From positions 62,001-126,000 of the forward strand of contig NZ_LMUX01000009.1 in assembly GCF_009765705.1 (NCBI RefSeq): a DNA stretch of 64,000 nucleotides. Reading direction: 5' to 3'. The translations under genes and the position numbers were made by a program. Numbering within the stretch: position 1 is the first letter of the stretch; each line of letters starts with the position of its first letter. Below, piece by piece: positions 46,957 to 55,922 of this stretch. A model generated the notes under the pieces. It was not told where the DNA came from. It worked only from the letters and a program-made list of their open reading frames with translations, and made no database searches. This DNA is from Burkholderia sp. L27(2015) (lineage in GTDB: Bacteria > Pseudomonadota > Gammaproteobacteria > Burkholderiales > Burkholderiaceae).

Positions 46957-47616
46957 ATGCAGGAGCCACAACAACATTCGAGTCGCGAGCTTGAGCCGAT
47001 CGCGAGCGAGACCATCGAGGCAGGCGGGCGCTGGTCGCGGCGCCTGGAGGCGGGCGAGCGTTTGCGCATTGTCGACCTCGAAGGGCAACAGGCGGTCGAC
47101 TTCCTTTGCTACTCGGCGAGCTTGCCGCTGGACCGTCTCAATGTGCCCAACACCATCAAACTGAATCGCTCGCTGTACGTGACCAAAGGCAACAAGCTCT
47201 ACTCGGATCACGCGAAGACGCTCTTTACCGTGATCGAAGACACCTGCGGATTCCACGACACGCTGGCCGGTTGCTGCAGCAACGAGATGGACGAGTTGCG
47301 CTACGGCGTAGTCAAGACGCAGAGTTGCCGCAGCAATTTCGTGGCCGAGTTATCGAAATGGGCGTTGGCGCCTTCGGAAATCGTGTCGAACATCAATTTT
47401 TTCATGCGTGTTGCTTTCGATGCGCAGGGGCAGGTCGCGATCGAGCCTAGTTCATCGAAGGCCGGCGACTATGTCGAGTTGCGGGCGGAAATGCCGGTAC
47501 TTGCCGTGCTGTCCAATTGCCCGCAGCAGAATAATCCTTCGTCGGGCTTTAAGCCGACGCCGATACACGTCAGCGTTTGGCCTGCCTCGCAAAGTGATCA
47601 AGATGGCGAGCGCTAA
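46957..47616 (+). CDS. DUF1989 protein (urea carboxylase-associated family)
   Basis: 219-residue soluble protein from ATG 46957, chosen because AAGGAG lies 6 nt before it. The frame is open further upstream. Conserved family elements: AGERLRIVDLEGQQAVDFLCY, CGFHDTLAGCCSNEMDELRYG, INFFMRVAFDAQGQV and VLSNCPQQNNP. Cysteines and histidine of the CGFHD motif resemble a metal site. Members occur beside urea carboxylase and purine or ureide genes, with no firm reaction known to me. It is co-transcribed with the overlapping MarR gene. Confidence 0.82.
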   Translation: MQEPQQHSSRELEPIASETIEAGGRWSRRLEAGERLRIVDLEGQQAVDFLCYSASLPLDRLNVPNTIKLNRSLYVTKGNKLYSDHAKTLFTVIEDTCGFHDTLAGCCSNEMDELRYGVVKTQSCRSNFVAELSKWALAPSEIVSNINFFMRVAFDAQGQVAIEPSSSKAGDYVELRAEMPVLAVLSNCPQQNNPSSGFKPTPIHVSVWPASQSDQDGER

Positions 47617-48265
47617 ATTGCCCGTTGTTCCGCGGCGGCGCGTTGCGCGAGCGGCGACCAAACCGCCGGTCGCTGTATCCAGTGCGCGGGCACGGAACGA
47701 GCTGTCGGTCGCTGAATCCGGTACGCAGGCGATGACCGATTTGCCGATTGCCGAGTCGGCAGAGTCTGCTGATCAAGCGACGACTGATTGGCGTGGCACT
47801 TCGCTGGAGTCTCGGCCTGGCTTTCTGATTCGCCGGCTGCACCAGATTCACGTCGCGCTGTTTTTCGAAGAGTGTGCGCCGGAGGGGATTACGCCGGTGC
47901 AGTACAGCATCCTGACTGCGCTCGAACAACTGGGACCTTCCGAACAGATCGCGTTGTCGCGCGCGGTCGGTCTGGATCGCGCCAATACGGCGGATGTGAT
48001 TACGCGACTTGTCGAGCGGCGCTTTATTCAACGCAAGGTTGCGCGTAGCGACAAACGTAAGAAAGTGGCCGAACTGACCGAGGTGGGACGCGCGCTGTTG
48101 GCCCGGCTTGAAGTGGGCGTCGCACGCGCGCACCAGCGCACGATTGAAAAATTACCGCCGGCCGCGCGTGAGCAATTCATGCAGCATCTGCAGTTGCTGG
48201 TCGAAGCAGGTAATGAGTCGAGCCGTACACCGGTTACGCGAGCGAAGGAGCGTGAGGCCGGCTGA
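47603..48265 (+). CDS. MarR-family regulator A (paralogue of the 56275 gene)
   Basis: 220-residue regulator from ATG 47603 (GTG 47594 also possible), overlapping the DUF1989 stop by 14 bp. A 65-residue polar N-terminus precedes the MarR domain: RPGFLIRRLHQIHVALFFEE, ITPVQYSILTALEQLG, LSRAVGLDRANTADVITRLVERRFI, SDKRKKVAELTEVG. The domain closely resembles the 56275-56838 protein (RPGFLIRRMHQIHGWLF, ITPVQYSLLTTL), marking a recent common ancestor. Its stop is 10 bp from the converging HpxZ-like gene. Confidence 0.9.
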   Translation: MASAKLPVVPRRRVARAATKPPVAVSSARARNELSVAESGTQAMTDLPIAESAESADQATTDWRGTSLESRPGFLIRRLHQIHVALFFEECAPEGITPVQYSILTALEQLGPSEQIALSRAVGLDRANTADVITRLVERRFIQRKVARSDKRKKVAELTEVGRALLARLEVGVARAHQRTIEKLPPAAREQFMQHLQLLVEAGNESSRTPVTRAKEREAG

Positions 48266-48275
48266 CCCCAGTTGA

Positions 48276-48653
48276 CTACGCATCCATCCAGCTGACATGA
48301 GCGGCGACCACCTGCCAGCCGGCGGGGAAACGCACCCAGCTCTGCGACTGACGACCTACGCGCGGCTCACCCTCGCGTGTGAAGGTAATGTTCGCGACGG
48401 CAAAGTCGGCGCCGAACGTCGTGATAGAACGCGAGACGATCGTGCGCATCAAGCCACGCGAGGGGCGTTGTGCCCGATACGCCTGGATCTGCGCGTAACC
48501 CTGTAAATTTTCGGCGGCGCCGTAGCGTAGCGTGTGTTCGCTATTCCAGAACAGGGTGTCCAGCGTTTCTACTTGATTGCTCGTTAAGGCGAGTTCGTAG
48601 GCGTCGAAAGCGTCGCTCACTTCGGCAAGCGCGGCGGGGTCGTTGATCTGCAT
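48276..48653 (-). CDS. HpxZ/AtzH-like SnoaL-fold protein
   Basis: 125-residue protein starting at ATG 48653 (MQINDPAALAEVSDAFDAYE). Its sequence has ALTSNQVETLDTLFWNSEHTLRYGAAENL and ends FPAGWQVVAAHVSWMD, the pattern of the DUF3225/AtzH group. HpxZ belongs to the oxalurate branch of purine degradation, and AtzH to s-triazine degradation. It is the last gene of the leftward catabolic operon, 43 bp after the DUF1116 gene. The exact reaction here is not known. Confidence 0.78.
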   Translation of the reverse strand: MQINDPAALAEVSDAFDAYELALTSNQVETLDTLFWNSEHTLRYGAAENLQGYAQIQAYRAQRPSRGLMRTIVSRSITTFGADFAVANITFTREGEPRVGRQSQSWVRFPAGWQVVAAHVSWMDA

Positions 48654-48696
48654 CGGCAAGGCGTCTCGGGTAGGGATAGTCAGGGAGATAGTAAGC

Positions 48697-49980
48697 CTAT
48701 CTGTTGCCAAGCTCGGCGACGGCGGTGGCGAACAGTTCGGCAGGTGCGCTATACAAGCCGCGTCCGAGCAACCCGGTGCGGCCGTCCGCTGCGATCATCG
48801 CAATCGCTGCCAGCGGCGGAGTGCCGCTGACGCCGCTGGTGGCGACGGCGGCGGCGTCCAGGCCACAGCGAAGCGCGGCAGTATGCGGTGTGTGGGCAAA
48901 ATAAGGGTGCACGCCGACTAGTAGGTTGGCTTGCTGCTTGCGACTATCGCTTGGCAACCAGGGGGCAAACACTTGTTCGATTTCCGGCGCGACTGCAAGC
49001 GCTTGGGCGCCGAAGCCTGCGCTGTCGATCACACCGCTGTCGCCCGTGAGCGCGGCTATCGCGTCGGTCGATGCGGGATTCATGCGTGGTCCGAGCGGGC
49101 TGCCGGTTGTGCAAGTCCACCAGCGATCAGGCGCGCCGGCTAGCCGGATGCCACACGTTTGCCCGTTGCCGGCGAGTGCGACGACGAGCGTCGAGGCTGC
49201 GTCCTGGCCGCCCGCCGACGCGGCATCGAGCATCAAGTGGCAGGCGGCCATCCAGAGCGTCAGGAAAAATAGTGGCGTCTGCTGCAACATGGCTTCGACC
49301 GCCGCACCGTGCTCGGGCCGCTGGCACGCTGCGAGCCGGGGCGACAACTGAGCGCTGAGTAGTTGTGTGGCGGTGGTAGTGCGGGCATGCAGGTCGTCGC
49401 CGGCGGCGAGTCCCGCCGCTGCGAGTGCCAGCAAATCGATGGGCTGCGTGGCCAACGCCTCGCTCAGGCACGGCGCGAGCACCGTGTCGCGCCACGCAAG
49501 GCGAGCCAGGATGGCCAGGTCGCGGCTGCCGAAGCGTATCTGTGCGCCCGCGCCGCTGCCGAGCAGGGACCAGGCGCGCCGCGCTGTTTGATCGGGCGCG
49601 GCGGCATCGCTGACTTCGACTAGCGAGGTGGTAGGCGATATCACTGCGGCCAGTGGTGTCACCACGCCATAGGATTGAGCCGGTACCAATTTGACCGTAC
49701 CGTTCGCGATCAACAGTTCCGCTTCGGATTCGGTGCGAGCCCAGCCTTCGTATAGACAACACAACACCGCAGACGAGAGCACGGGTGCGGAGGGTTGCCG
49801 AGGATCGGCGTAAGGCGCTCCGGCATGCAGCAGCGTGTGATCGGGTAGACCGACTGCATCGCGCGCGCAACTTACGCTGCGCCACTGCGGGCGCGTAGCG
49901 TACAAGCGTGCCAGTGCGGCATGGTTGGCACGCGCACGCGGGGTGTCGGTCGTCTGAGGGAGTGGGTTAGTGGGGGTCAT
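48697..49980 (-). CDS. DUF1116 protein (AllG/YlbE family)
   Basis: 427-residue protein from ATG 49980, 10 bp after the coxG-like stop. Family pattern: ANHAALARLYATRPQWRSV, LLHAGAPYADPRQ, CCLYEGWARTESEAELLIANG, YGVVTPLAAVISPTTSLVEV. In E. coli this family supplies AllG, one subunit of the FdrA-type oxamate carbamoyltransferase. The AllF (FdrA) and AllH (DUF2877) partners are not in this window. So either they are elsewhere or this protein works in a different complex. An open frame extends to 50217 but is a shadow of coxG. Confidence 0.8.
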   Translation of the reverse strand: MTPTNPLPQTTDTPRARANHAALARLYATRPQWRSVSCARDAVGLPDHTLLHAGAPYADPRQPSAPVLSSAVLCCLYEGWARTESEAELLIANGTVKLVPAQSYGVVTPLAAVISPTTSLVEVSDAAAPDQTARRAWSLLGSGAGAQIRFGSRDLAILARLAWRDTVLAPCLSEALATQPIDLLALAAAGLAAGDDLHARTTTATQLLSAQLSPRLAACQRPEHGAAVEAMLQQTPLFFLTLWMAACHLMLDAASAGGQDAASTLVVALAGNGQTCGIRLAGAPDRWWTCTTGSPLGPRMNPASTDAIAALTGDSGVIDSAGFGAQALAVAPEIEQVFAPWLPSDSRKQQANLLVGVHPYFAHTPHTAALRCGLDAAAVATSGVSGTPPLAAIAMIAADGRTGLLGRGLYSAPAELFATAVAELGNR

Positions 49981-49990
49981 GACCGCCAAC

Positions 49991-50791
49991 TTATGACGCT
50001 TTGCGACCGAAGCCGAACAGGTTACGTACACGATCCCAGAGCATCTTCCAAAACAGATTGCCGAGATCCAACGGGGCGACGGGCGGCGGTACTGTCGGGC
50101 GAGGAGACGAAGCAGCCGGAGCCGAAGCAGCCGAAGCAGCCGAAGCAGACTCGGGGGCAGACATGGCTTGCGTCGCTGCGGCCTCGGTCGCGTCGCCGCG
50201 CATTGCATTCGACGCAATCAACGCAGCGTCGTCGTTTGCCATAACTTGATGATCCGATGTACCACCCTCGCTCGGCACCGGACTTTGATTTGCCACCACA
50301 TCGACCACAACATTGTCGCTGCCAACCGCGCTCAAAGACGCCTGCTCATCGAGTCGCTTTTTCAAATTGCCGGCAAACGCCTCAGTCAACCGCGTTGCCA
50401 GTTCGATCACTATCCCGCCGCGTGAAAACTGCGCCAGTGCGCCCGCGATCGTATAGTCGACCTTCACATCGACGCCGGTCTCACCCGGTACGCTCGCGTC
50501 CAGCGCGAACGCGGCCTCGCCCTTAACCCGCGACGCGCTCTTGCGATCGATGCCGGTGCCGCTGACACTGCCGCGATACGCCGCCTCGTCCAGTGTCATC
50601 AACCCATCGCCGGCGAAGGTCGCGACAATCGGGCCGAGCTTGATGGTCATCGCCAACTTTAACTGACCCTCTTGCGGTTCGGCGCTCAACGCCGCGCCCG
50701 GCAGGCAGGCGACAATCGCGGCCGTATCGTGAAAGCAGGCCCACACTGCATCGCGCGGATAAGGTACGGTAAAACGCTGTGTAATTTCCAT
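49991..50791 (-). CDS. CoxG-family SRPBCC protein
   Basis: 266-residue accessory protein. SRPBCC fold: MEITQRFTVPYPRDAVWACF, DTAAIVACLPGAALS, GSVSGTGIDRKSASRVKGEA, VDYTIAGALAQFSRGGI, matching carbon-monoxide dehydrogenase subunit G. CoxG proteins recruit molybdenum hydroxylases to the membrane or aid their assembly. After about residue 160 comes an Ala/Ser/Pro-rich linker and a C-terminal amphipathic segment (NLFWKMLWDRVRNLFGFGRK) that could bind the membrane. It lies 116 bp after the iron-sulfur subunit gene. Confidence 0.87.
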   Translation of the reverse strand: MEITQRFTVPYPRDAVWACFHDTAAIVACLPGAALSAEPQEGQLKLAMTIKLGPIVATFAGDGLMTLDEAAYRGSVSGTGIDRKSASRVKGEAAFALDASVPGETGVDVKVDYTIAGALAQFSRGGIVIELATRLTEAFAGNLKKRLDEQASLSAVGSDNVVVDVVANQSPVPSEGGTSDHQVMANDDAALIASNAMRGDATEAAATQAMSAPESASAASAASAPAASSPRPTVPPPVAPLDLGNLFWKMLWDRVRNLFGFGRKAS

Positions 50792-50907
50792 AGTGTGGCT
50801 CGGCCTAATACACGTTAGATGACACGTTAAATGAGGTGGCTAGATCGGGCGCTCCGACAAAGCCGGAATGACCCAACGCTTAGCTGCAGGATTCAGCGCA
50901 AGCGCAC

Positions 50908-51426
50908 TCAAGCCGTCACGGCGTCCGGCTGCCGCACGACGCCGACGTCGCGGCGTGCATCGAGCACGCGCCGAATCGCACGCACAAGGCCCACGTACCC
51001 GGTACAGCGACATAGATTGCCCGACAATTCCAGGCGTACCCGCGCGTCATCGGCATCGGGCAACCGGCTCACGATATCGCGCGCCGTCATCAACATGCCC
51101 GGCGTGCAATACCCGCACTGCAGCGCATGTTCGGCGCTGAATGCCGAGCGCAGTTGCGCCATCAGCGGATCTTCGTCGAAGCCTTCGATGCTCTGCACCT
51201 GCGCACCGGCACAGGCAATCGCGGGGGTAATGCAGGAGCGTGTGGGCACGCCATCGACCAGCAGCGTGCAAGCACCGCACACGCCCTGCTCGCAGCCGAT
51301 ATTGGTGCCGCACAACAACTGCTGCTCGCGCAGAAAATCGGCGAGGTGGGTACGCGGCTCGACGAAGGCCGCAACCTTGACGCGATTGATGACCAACTCG
51401 ATAGGCTTCTTGATGGTGTCGCTCAT
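50908..51426 (-). CDS. xanthine-dehydrogenase-type [2Fe-2S] small subunit
   Basis: 172-residue electron-transfer subunit of a molybdenum hydroxylase. Plant-ferredoxin cluster: LLCGTNIGCEQGVCGACTLLVDG. Second all-alpha cluster: CGYCTPGMLMTA and CRCTGYVGLVRAI. It accepts electrons from the molybdopterin subunit and passes them to FAD. The start overlaps the stop of the FAD subunit gene by 4 bp (51423-51426). Confidence 0.95.
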   Translation of the reverse strand: MSDTIKKPIELVINRVKVAAFVEPRTHLADFLREQQLLCGTNIGCEQGVCGACTLLVDGVPTRSCITPAIACAGAQVQSIEGFDEDPLMAQLRSAFSAEHALQCGYCTPGMLMTARDIVSRLPDADDARVRLELSGNLCRCTGYVGLVRAIRRVLDARRDVGVVRQPDAVTA

Positions 51427-52253
51427 TGTGGGGTCCTGCGATATTCGCGGGCCATGCGCGCCGCGCGTTCGAGCGCCACGCGATGAACCTGATAGGAATA
51501 GCTGCCCGGTTCCAGGCCAGCGTGTTCGAGATGTTGCGCGAGCAACGCGGGGTCGTCTCGCTCGAGTAGCGGGCTGGCGTTAGCTATCAGGAAGGGCGGC
51601 GCGTCGATGGCGCCGATCACGGCGCGGCACACGCCACTAGCGGCATCGTCGTAGAAAGCGGCGATCGCCTCGGCGAATTCGCCCGGCTTGCGGTTGAACT
51701 TGTAATAGCTCCAGCGCGCGGTCGGTGCCAAGCGCTGTATGCGCACCGCCGTGAGGAGTTCGTCGGGTTCGAGCGCAGTGGTGAAGGCACCGGCCATCCA
51801 GGCGTCGCTCGCGACCACGCGCTCACCGGTGGGGCCGCTCACGAGGAACTGCGCATCGAGTAGCCGCATCACGTTGATCCAGTCCGCTGCGGGGTCCGCG
51901 TGCGCAAGGCTGCCGCCTACGGTTCCGCGATTGCGCACCGCGCGGTATGCGATACCCGCCGCGACGAAAGGTAACAAGCCCTGCGTCACGTCCTCAATGC
52001 GGCAGTCTTCGATCTCGGCATGCGTGATACCGGCGCCGATCACGAAGTAGTGGTCTTCATGCCGACATTCGCGCAATGCGGCGATGCCACGCACATCGAC
52101 TAGCAACTCGGGTTGAGCCAGACGCAAATTCATCATCGGCCCCAAGGACTGATTGCCCGATACGAACTTACCCATGCCGTCGCTCGCGGCGACGAGGCGA
52201 ACGGCCTCAGCGCGATCGGCGGGTTTGAAATAATCGAAGCGCGCGGCTTTCAT
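51423..52253 (-). CDS. xanthine-dehydrogenase-type FAD-binding middle subunit
   Basis: 276-residue subunit. FAD-domain motifs: FDYFKPADRAEAVRLVAA, GKFVSGNQSLGPMMNLRLAQP, and AYRAVRNRGTVGGSLAHADPAADW (the TVGG-x-h-A-x(n)-DP motif). The C-terminal CO-dehydrogenase-type domain follows (SYYKFNRKPGEFAEAIAAF). It overlaps both neighbouring subunit genes by 4 bp, so the three chains are translationally coupled. Confidence 0.95.
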   Translation of the reverse strand: MKAARFDYFKPADRAEAVRLVAASDGMGKFVSGNQSLGPMMNLRLAQPELLVDVRGIAALRECRHEDHYFVIGAGITHAEIEDCRIEDVTQGLLPFVAAGIAYRAVRNRGTVGGSLAHADPAADWINVMRLLDAQFLVSGPTGERVVASDAWMAGAFTTALEPDELLTAVRIQRLAPTARWSYYKFNRKPGEFAEAIAAFYDDAASGVCRAVIGAIDAPPFLIANASPLLERDDPALLAQHLEHAGLEPGSYSYQVHRVALERAARMAREYRRTPQ

Positions 52254-54643
52254 GCGGCGACTCCCGCTAACGGCGTAGACTCGCGCGCAGCCACAGCGAG
52301 CGCTTCGAGAATGACACGCGGTGTAATCGGCAATTGACTGACCTCAGCACCAAGCGGGCGCAGCGCATCGTTCACCGCATTCGAAATCGCCGCGGGCGAA
52401 CCGATCGCGCCGCTCTCGCCTATGCCTTTCTGCCCGAATTCCGTATAGGGCGACGGCGTCTCCATATGCTCGATGCGGATCGCCGGCACTTCCGTCGCAC
52501 CGGGCAGCAGATAATCGGCCAGGGTCGAGGCGAGCGGTTGACCATCCTCGCTATAGGGCATCGCCTCGTAAAGCGCGGTGCCTATGCCTTGCGCGGCGCC
52601 ACCATACACTTGTCCATCGACCACCATCGGATTGATCAGCACACCGCCATCTTCGACGATCACATAGTCGAGCAGTTCGACCTTGCCGAGATCCGTGTCG
52701 ACGGCCAGCACCACCGCATGACACGCATAACTGAACGTGCCGGTGTCGCGCCGGGCTTGATAGCTGGTGGCCACTTCGAGGCCGCGCGGATCCACATCGG
52801 GCGGCAACAATTGCGGCTTCAGGTGCCAGACGTGAGCGATCTCGGCGATGCTGCGGCGACCGCTCGCACCAACCGCTGCACCCGCTTCCCAAGTAATTTG
52901 TTCGATCGGTTCCTGCAGCAACCACGCGCCGATTTTCATCAGCCGTTCCTTGAGCTCCTTGGCCGCCTTGCCCACTGCACCACCGGCCATCACGATCGAG
53001 CGCGAGCCCCAGGTTCCGGTCGAATAAGGTGTAACGCCCGTATCGCCGAGCACCGTGCGCACTCTATCGGTATCGATGCCGAGCACTTCGTGCGCAATTT
53101 GCGCCAGCGTGGTCTCCATGCTTTGCCCGTGCGAATGAACGCCGGCACGTAGCTCCAGCACGCCGTCGGGTGTCAGCCGCATCACCACAGGCTCGAAGCC
53201 CGGCACCATCGGAATACCCCAGCCGTGATACACCGAGGTGCCGTGCGCGCCCTGCTCGCAAAACACGGCCAAGCCGAATCCGATACGGCGACCGTCCGGT
53301 TCGCCCCGACGCTGACGCGCGCGTACCGCGGGTAAGTCGATGGCCGCGATGGCGCGACGCACCGCTTCGGGGTAGTCGCCGCTGTCGAAGTGTTTGTTGG
53401 TGATGTTGTCGTACGGCATTTCATGCGGGCCCACCAGATTACGCAGCCGCACTTCGTACGGTTCGAGTCCGGCGGCAACCGCGATCGCGTCCATTACTGT
53501 TTCGATCGCGTAGCAAACCCCCGTGCGCGCCACGCCGCGATACGGCAGGATAGGCGGCTTGTTGGTCGCTACCGACCACGTATGACAGCGATAGCGCTCC
53601 ATCTTGTACGGTCCGGGCAGGATGCTGCCGACCTGCGCCGCTTCCAGACACGCCGAAAACGGATACGACGAATACGCGCCCGAATCGACACTGGCTTCGC
53701 AATCGACGGCCAATAGCCGGCCATCGTGATCGGCATAGGCGGTGATGTCGTAGTCGTGCTCGCGGCAGTTCGCGTTGGCCGTGAGTTGCTCGCGCCGGTC
53801 TTCGATCCAGCGCACCGGACGTCCCAGGCGCATCGCCAACCAACCCAGGCAGACTTCCTCGGGCAGCAGGATGCCCTTGTAGCCAAAGCCGCCGCCCACG
53901 TCGGGCGAGATCACGCGCACTTGGCCTTCGTCGAGGCCCAGGCACTGCGCAAGACCGGTGCGCGTGACATGAACCATCTGCGCAGAGGTGTGAACGATCA
54001 GTTGCGAGAGCCGTTTGTCCCAATGCGCGACGACACCGCGGCCTTCCATCGGTGCCATGCTTTGGCGTGCGGTGCGCAGCTTGCGCTGCACTTTGATCGG
54101 GGCACTGTTCCGGATTGCATCGAAAGCCGCGTTAGGCTCAGTGTTGATACTCGTTTCGAGGAATACGTTATCGCCCCAGTGTTCGTGTACCAGTGCCGAT
54201 TCGGGCAGGCGTGCCGCCAGCATGTCGGTGACCGCGGGCAGTTCTTCGAAATCGACAAACACCTGGGCTGCGATATCTTCGGCAGCGGCGCGCGTTTCGG
54301 CCACGCACATCGCGATCGTCTCGCCCACTTGCCGTACCTTGCCGCTCGCCAGCACCGGTTGCTCTGAGGATTTGAACCCGGGCAACGACGAATTGGCGAC
54401 GATAGGCAGCACGCCGGGCAGATCGGCCATCGTGTAGACGGCGTGCTCCAGGCCGGCCGGCTTTTCGATGCCGATGATGTGACCATGTGCAATCGGGCTG
54501 CGCACGAACGCCACATCCAGCATGCCGACCATGCGGATATTGCCGACGTACTCGCCGCGCCCGCGCATGAAACGGTCGTCTTCCTTGCGGGTAAGCGGTG
54601 CGCCTATGCCTTGCGGCCTGCTGGCATGTTCTAGCGGGTTCAT
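52250..54643 (-). CDS. xanthine-dehydrogenase-type molybdopterin large subunit
   Basis: 797-residue catalytic subunit from ATG 54643 (MNPLEHASRPQGIG). Features: GAPLTRKEDDRFMRGRGEYVGNI, GGGFGYKGILLPEE (moco-binding glycine loop), PYRGVARTGVCYAIE (active-site loop) and GQKGIGESGAIGSPAAISNA near the end, with the catalytic Glu in GIGE. The loop lacks the AYxCSFR of true carbon-monoxide dehydrogenase, so this is a hydroxylase of another substrate, perhaps an N-heterocycle or aldehyde. It begins 13 bp after the amidohydrolase. Confidence 0.92.
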   Translation of the reverse strand: MNPLEHASRPQGIGAPLTRKEDDRFMRGRGEYVGNIRMVGMLDVAFVRSPIAHGHIIGIEKPAGLEHAVYTMADLPGVLPIVANSSLPGFKSSEQPVLASGKVRQVGETIAMCVAETRAAAEDIAAQVFVDFEELPAVTDMLAARLPESALVHEHWGDNVFLETSINTEPNAAFDAIRNSAPIKVQRKLRTARQSMAPMEGRGVVAHWDKRLSQLIVHTSAQMVHVTRTGLAQCLGLDEGQVRVISPDVGGGFGYKGILLPEEVCLGWLAMRLGRPVRWIEDRREQLTANANCREHDYDITAYADHDGRLLAVDCEASVDSGAYSSYPFSACLEAAQVGSILPGPYKMERYRCHTWSVATNKPPILPYRGVARTGVCYAIETVMDAIAVAAGLEPYEVRLRNLVGPHEMPYDNITNKHFDSGDYPEAVRRAIAAIDLPAVRARQRRGEPDGRRIGFGLAVFCEQGAHGTSVYHGWGIPMVPGFEPVVMRLTPDGVLELRAGVHSHGQSMETTLAQIAHEVLGIDTDRVRTVLGDTGVTPYSTGTWGSRSIVMAGGAVGKAAKELKERLMKIGAWLLQEPIEQITWEAGAAVGASGRRSIAEIAHVWHLKPQLLPPDVDPRGLEVATSYQARRDTGTFSYACHAVVLAVDTDLGKVELLDYVIVEDGGVLINPMVVDGQVYGGAAQGIGTALYEAMPYSEDGQPLASTLADYLLPGATEVPAIRIEHMETPSPYTEFGQKGIGESGAIGSPAAISNAVNDALRPLGAEVSQLPITPRVILEALAVAARESTPLAGVAA

Positions 54644-54656
54644 CTCGGCTCCTGAA

Positions 54657-55922
54657 TCAGGCAGCATGCGCGAGCGGCAAAATCGATGCGTCGGCGGCAA
54701 AGCGTTGACCGGCGCGCAGACAGAACAACGGCGACAGCATGCGGTCCGTGACGATCTGCGTGCCTTCGTTATCCTGCAGCACCCAGCGTCCGCGCTGGTC
54801 GTCCAGCACGCTGATATCGGCGACACCGCCGACCTTGAGCGTGCCGAGCTCGCCCTGCATCCCTATCATTTTCGCGGCGTTGTCGGTCACCATCGCCACG
54901 ACCTGTTCGAGCGGCAGGCCCAGAGCCAGCATGCTGGTCATGGCCCCGACAAGGCTGAACCGGGTACGTCCGACGAACGAGTGTTCTTCCTCGTCCGGGT
55001 GCGAGTCGGGCGTGCCCGCAGGCTGCGGCACGGTGGTGTTATAGCCGTGCATGTCCGCACCCAGCGTATCGGGCATCACGCCGCCATCGAGCACGATGCG
55101 CGCAGTCTTGAAACTGAAATGCGAGCCGTAGCCCACGTCGATCTTCAGCCCGCGCGCCACCGCTTCATGCACCAAGGGATGCAGCGAGCCATCGAGCTCG
55201 ACAAAGCCGCCGGGATGCCGGCTGAATGGATGCGCAAGAATATCGCCAGCCTTCAGCGTTTCGACCACTTGGTTGAAAATCGAATCGGCCTCGACTTCGC
55301 GGCCGCCCTGCGACGGCTTGGGCCATAGCTGTCCGAAGTGGATGTAGAGCGGCAATTGCGCGTCGCGCCCGATTTGCGCTGCGATCTTCATCACGTCGAG
55401 ACCCCAGCGCGCGAACCCGCCGATTTCGGCGTGTGCCTTGATGCCCTTGACCAGATCCAGATTGGCCAGCGCCGCTTTGACGGTCGCGGCGCCATCGAGG
55501 CAATCCGGGCGGTACAGATCAGGGTAGTAATGTCCTTCGAGTCCTCCGACCAGATACGCGGACAGGAACGCAAACACTCGGGTAGCGGCCGGTTCGGCCA
55601 CAAAATGCCGAAAGCCCGGCAAGGTGATGCAACTGGGGCCGCCCTGGTCGATCAGTGTGGTGACGCCGGAATGTACGCCGCACATATCGGCATTGAGGCC
55701 GAAGCGGCCGGTCACGTACTGGAAGACATGACCGTGTGTGTCGATCAGGCCCGGCAGCACCAGTTGCCCGCGGCAATCGATGACTTCCGCGTCTGCCGAT
55801 TGGGCAGACAGATCTGCGCCGATAGCGGTGACGGTGGCGTCAGTAACCAGCACGTCAAATACGCCATCGCGTTTCGCCGCGGGATCGATCACGCGCCCGC
55901 CCTTGAGCAACATTTTTGTCAT
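54657..55922 (-). CDS. dihydroorotase-like amidohydrolase
   Basis: 421-residue metal-dependent hydrolase from ATG 55922. Amidohydrolase metal ligands are visible: GLIDTHGHV (HxH), the probable carbamylated lysine in VKGIKAHAEIGG, the histidines in YIHFGQLW and LAHPFSRHPGG, and the aspartate in DTLGADMHGYN. Thus a binuclear centre is expected. The closest type is the amidohydrolase/deacetylase family related to dihydroorotase and hydantoinase, which opens cyclic amides or cleaves N-acyl groups. It is the first gene of the leftward operon, divergent from MarR B, with a 352-bp gap. Confidence 0.85.
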   Translation of the reverse strand: MTKMLLKGGRVIDPAAKRDGVFDVLVTDATVTAIGADLSAQSADAEVIDCRGQLVLPGLIDTHGHVFQYVTGRFGLNADMCGVHSGVTTLIDQGGPSCITLPGFRHFVAEPAATRVFAFLSAYLVGGLEGHYYPDLYRPDCLDGAATVKAALANLDLVKGIKAHAEIGGFARWGLDVMKIAAQIGRDAQLPLYIHFGQLWPKPSQGGREVEADSIFNQVVETLKAGDILAHPFSRHPGGFVELDGSLHPLVHEAVARGLKIDVGYGSHFSFKTARIVLDGGVMPDTLGADMHGYNTTVPQPAGTPDSHPDEEEHSFVGRTRFSLVGAMTSMLALGLPLEQVVAMVTDNAAKMIGMQGELGTLKVGGVADISVLDDQRGRWVLQDNEGTQIVTDRMLSPLFCLRAGQRFAADASILPLAHAA

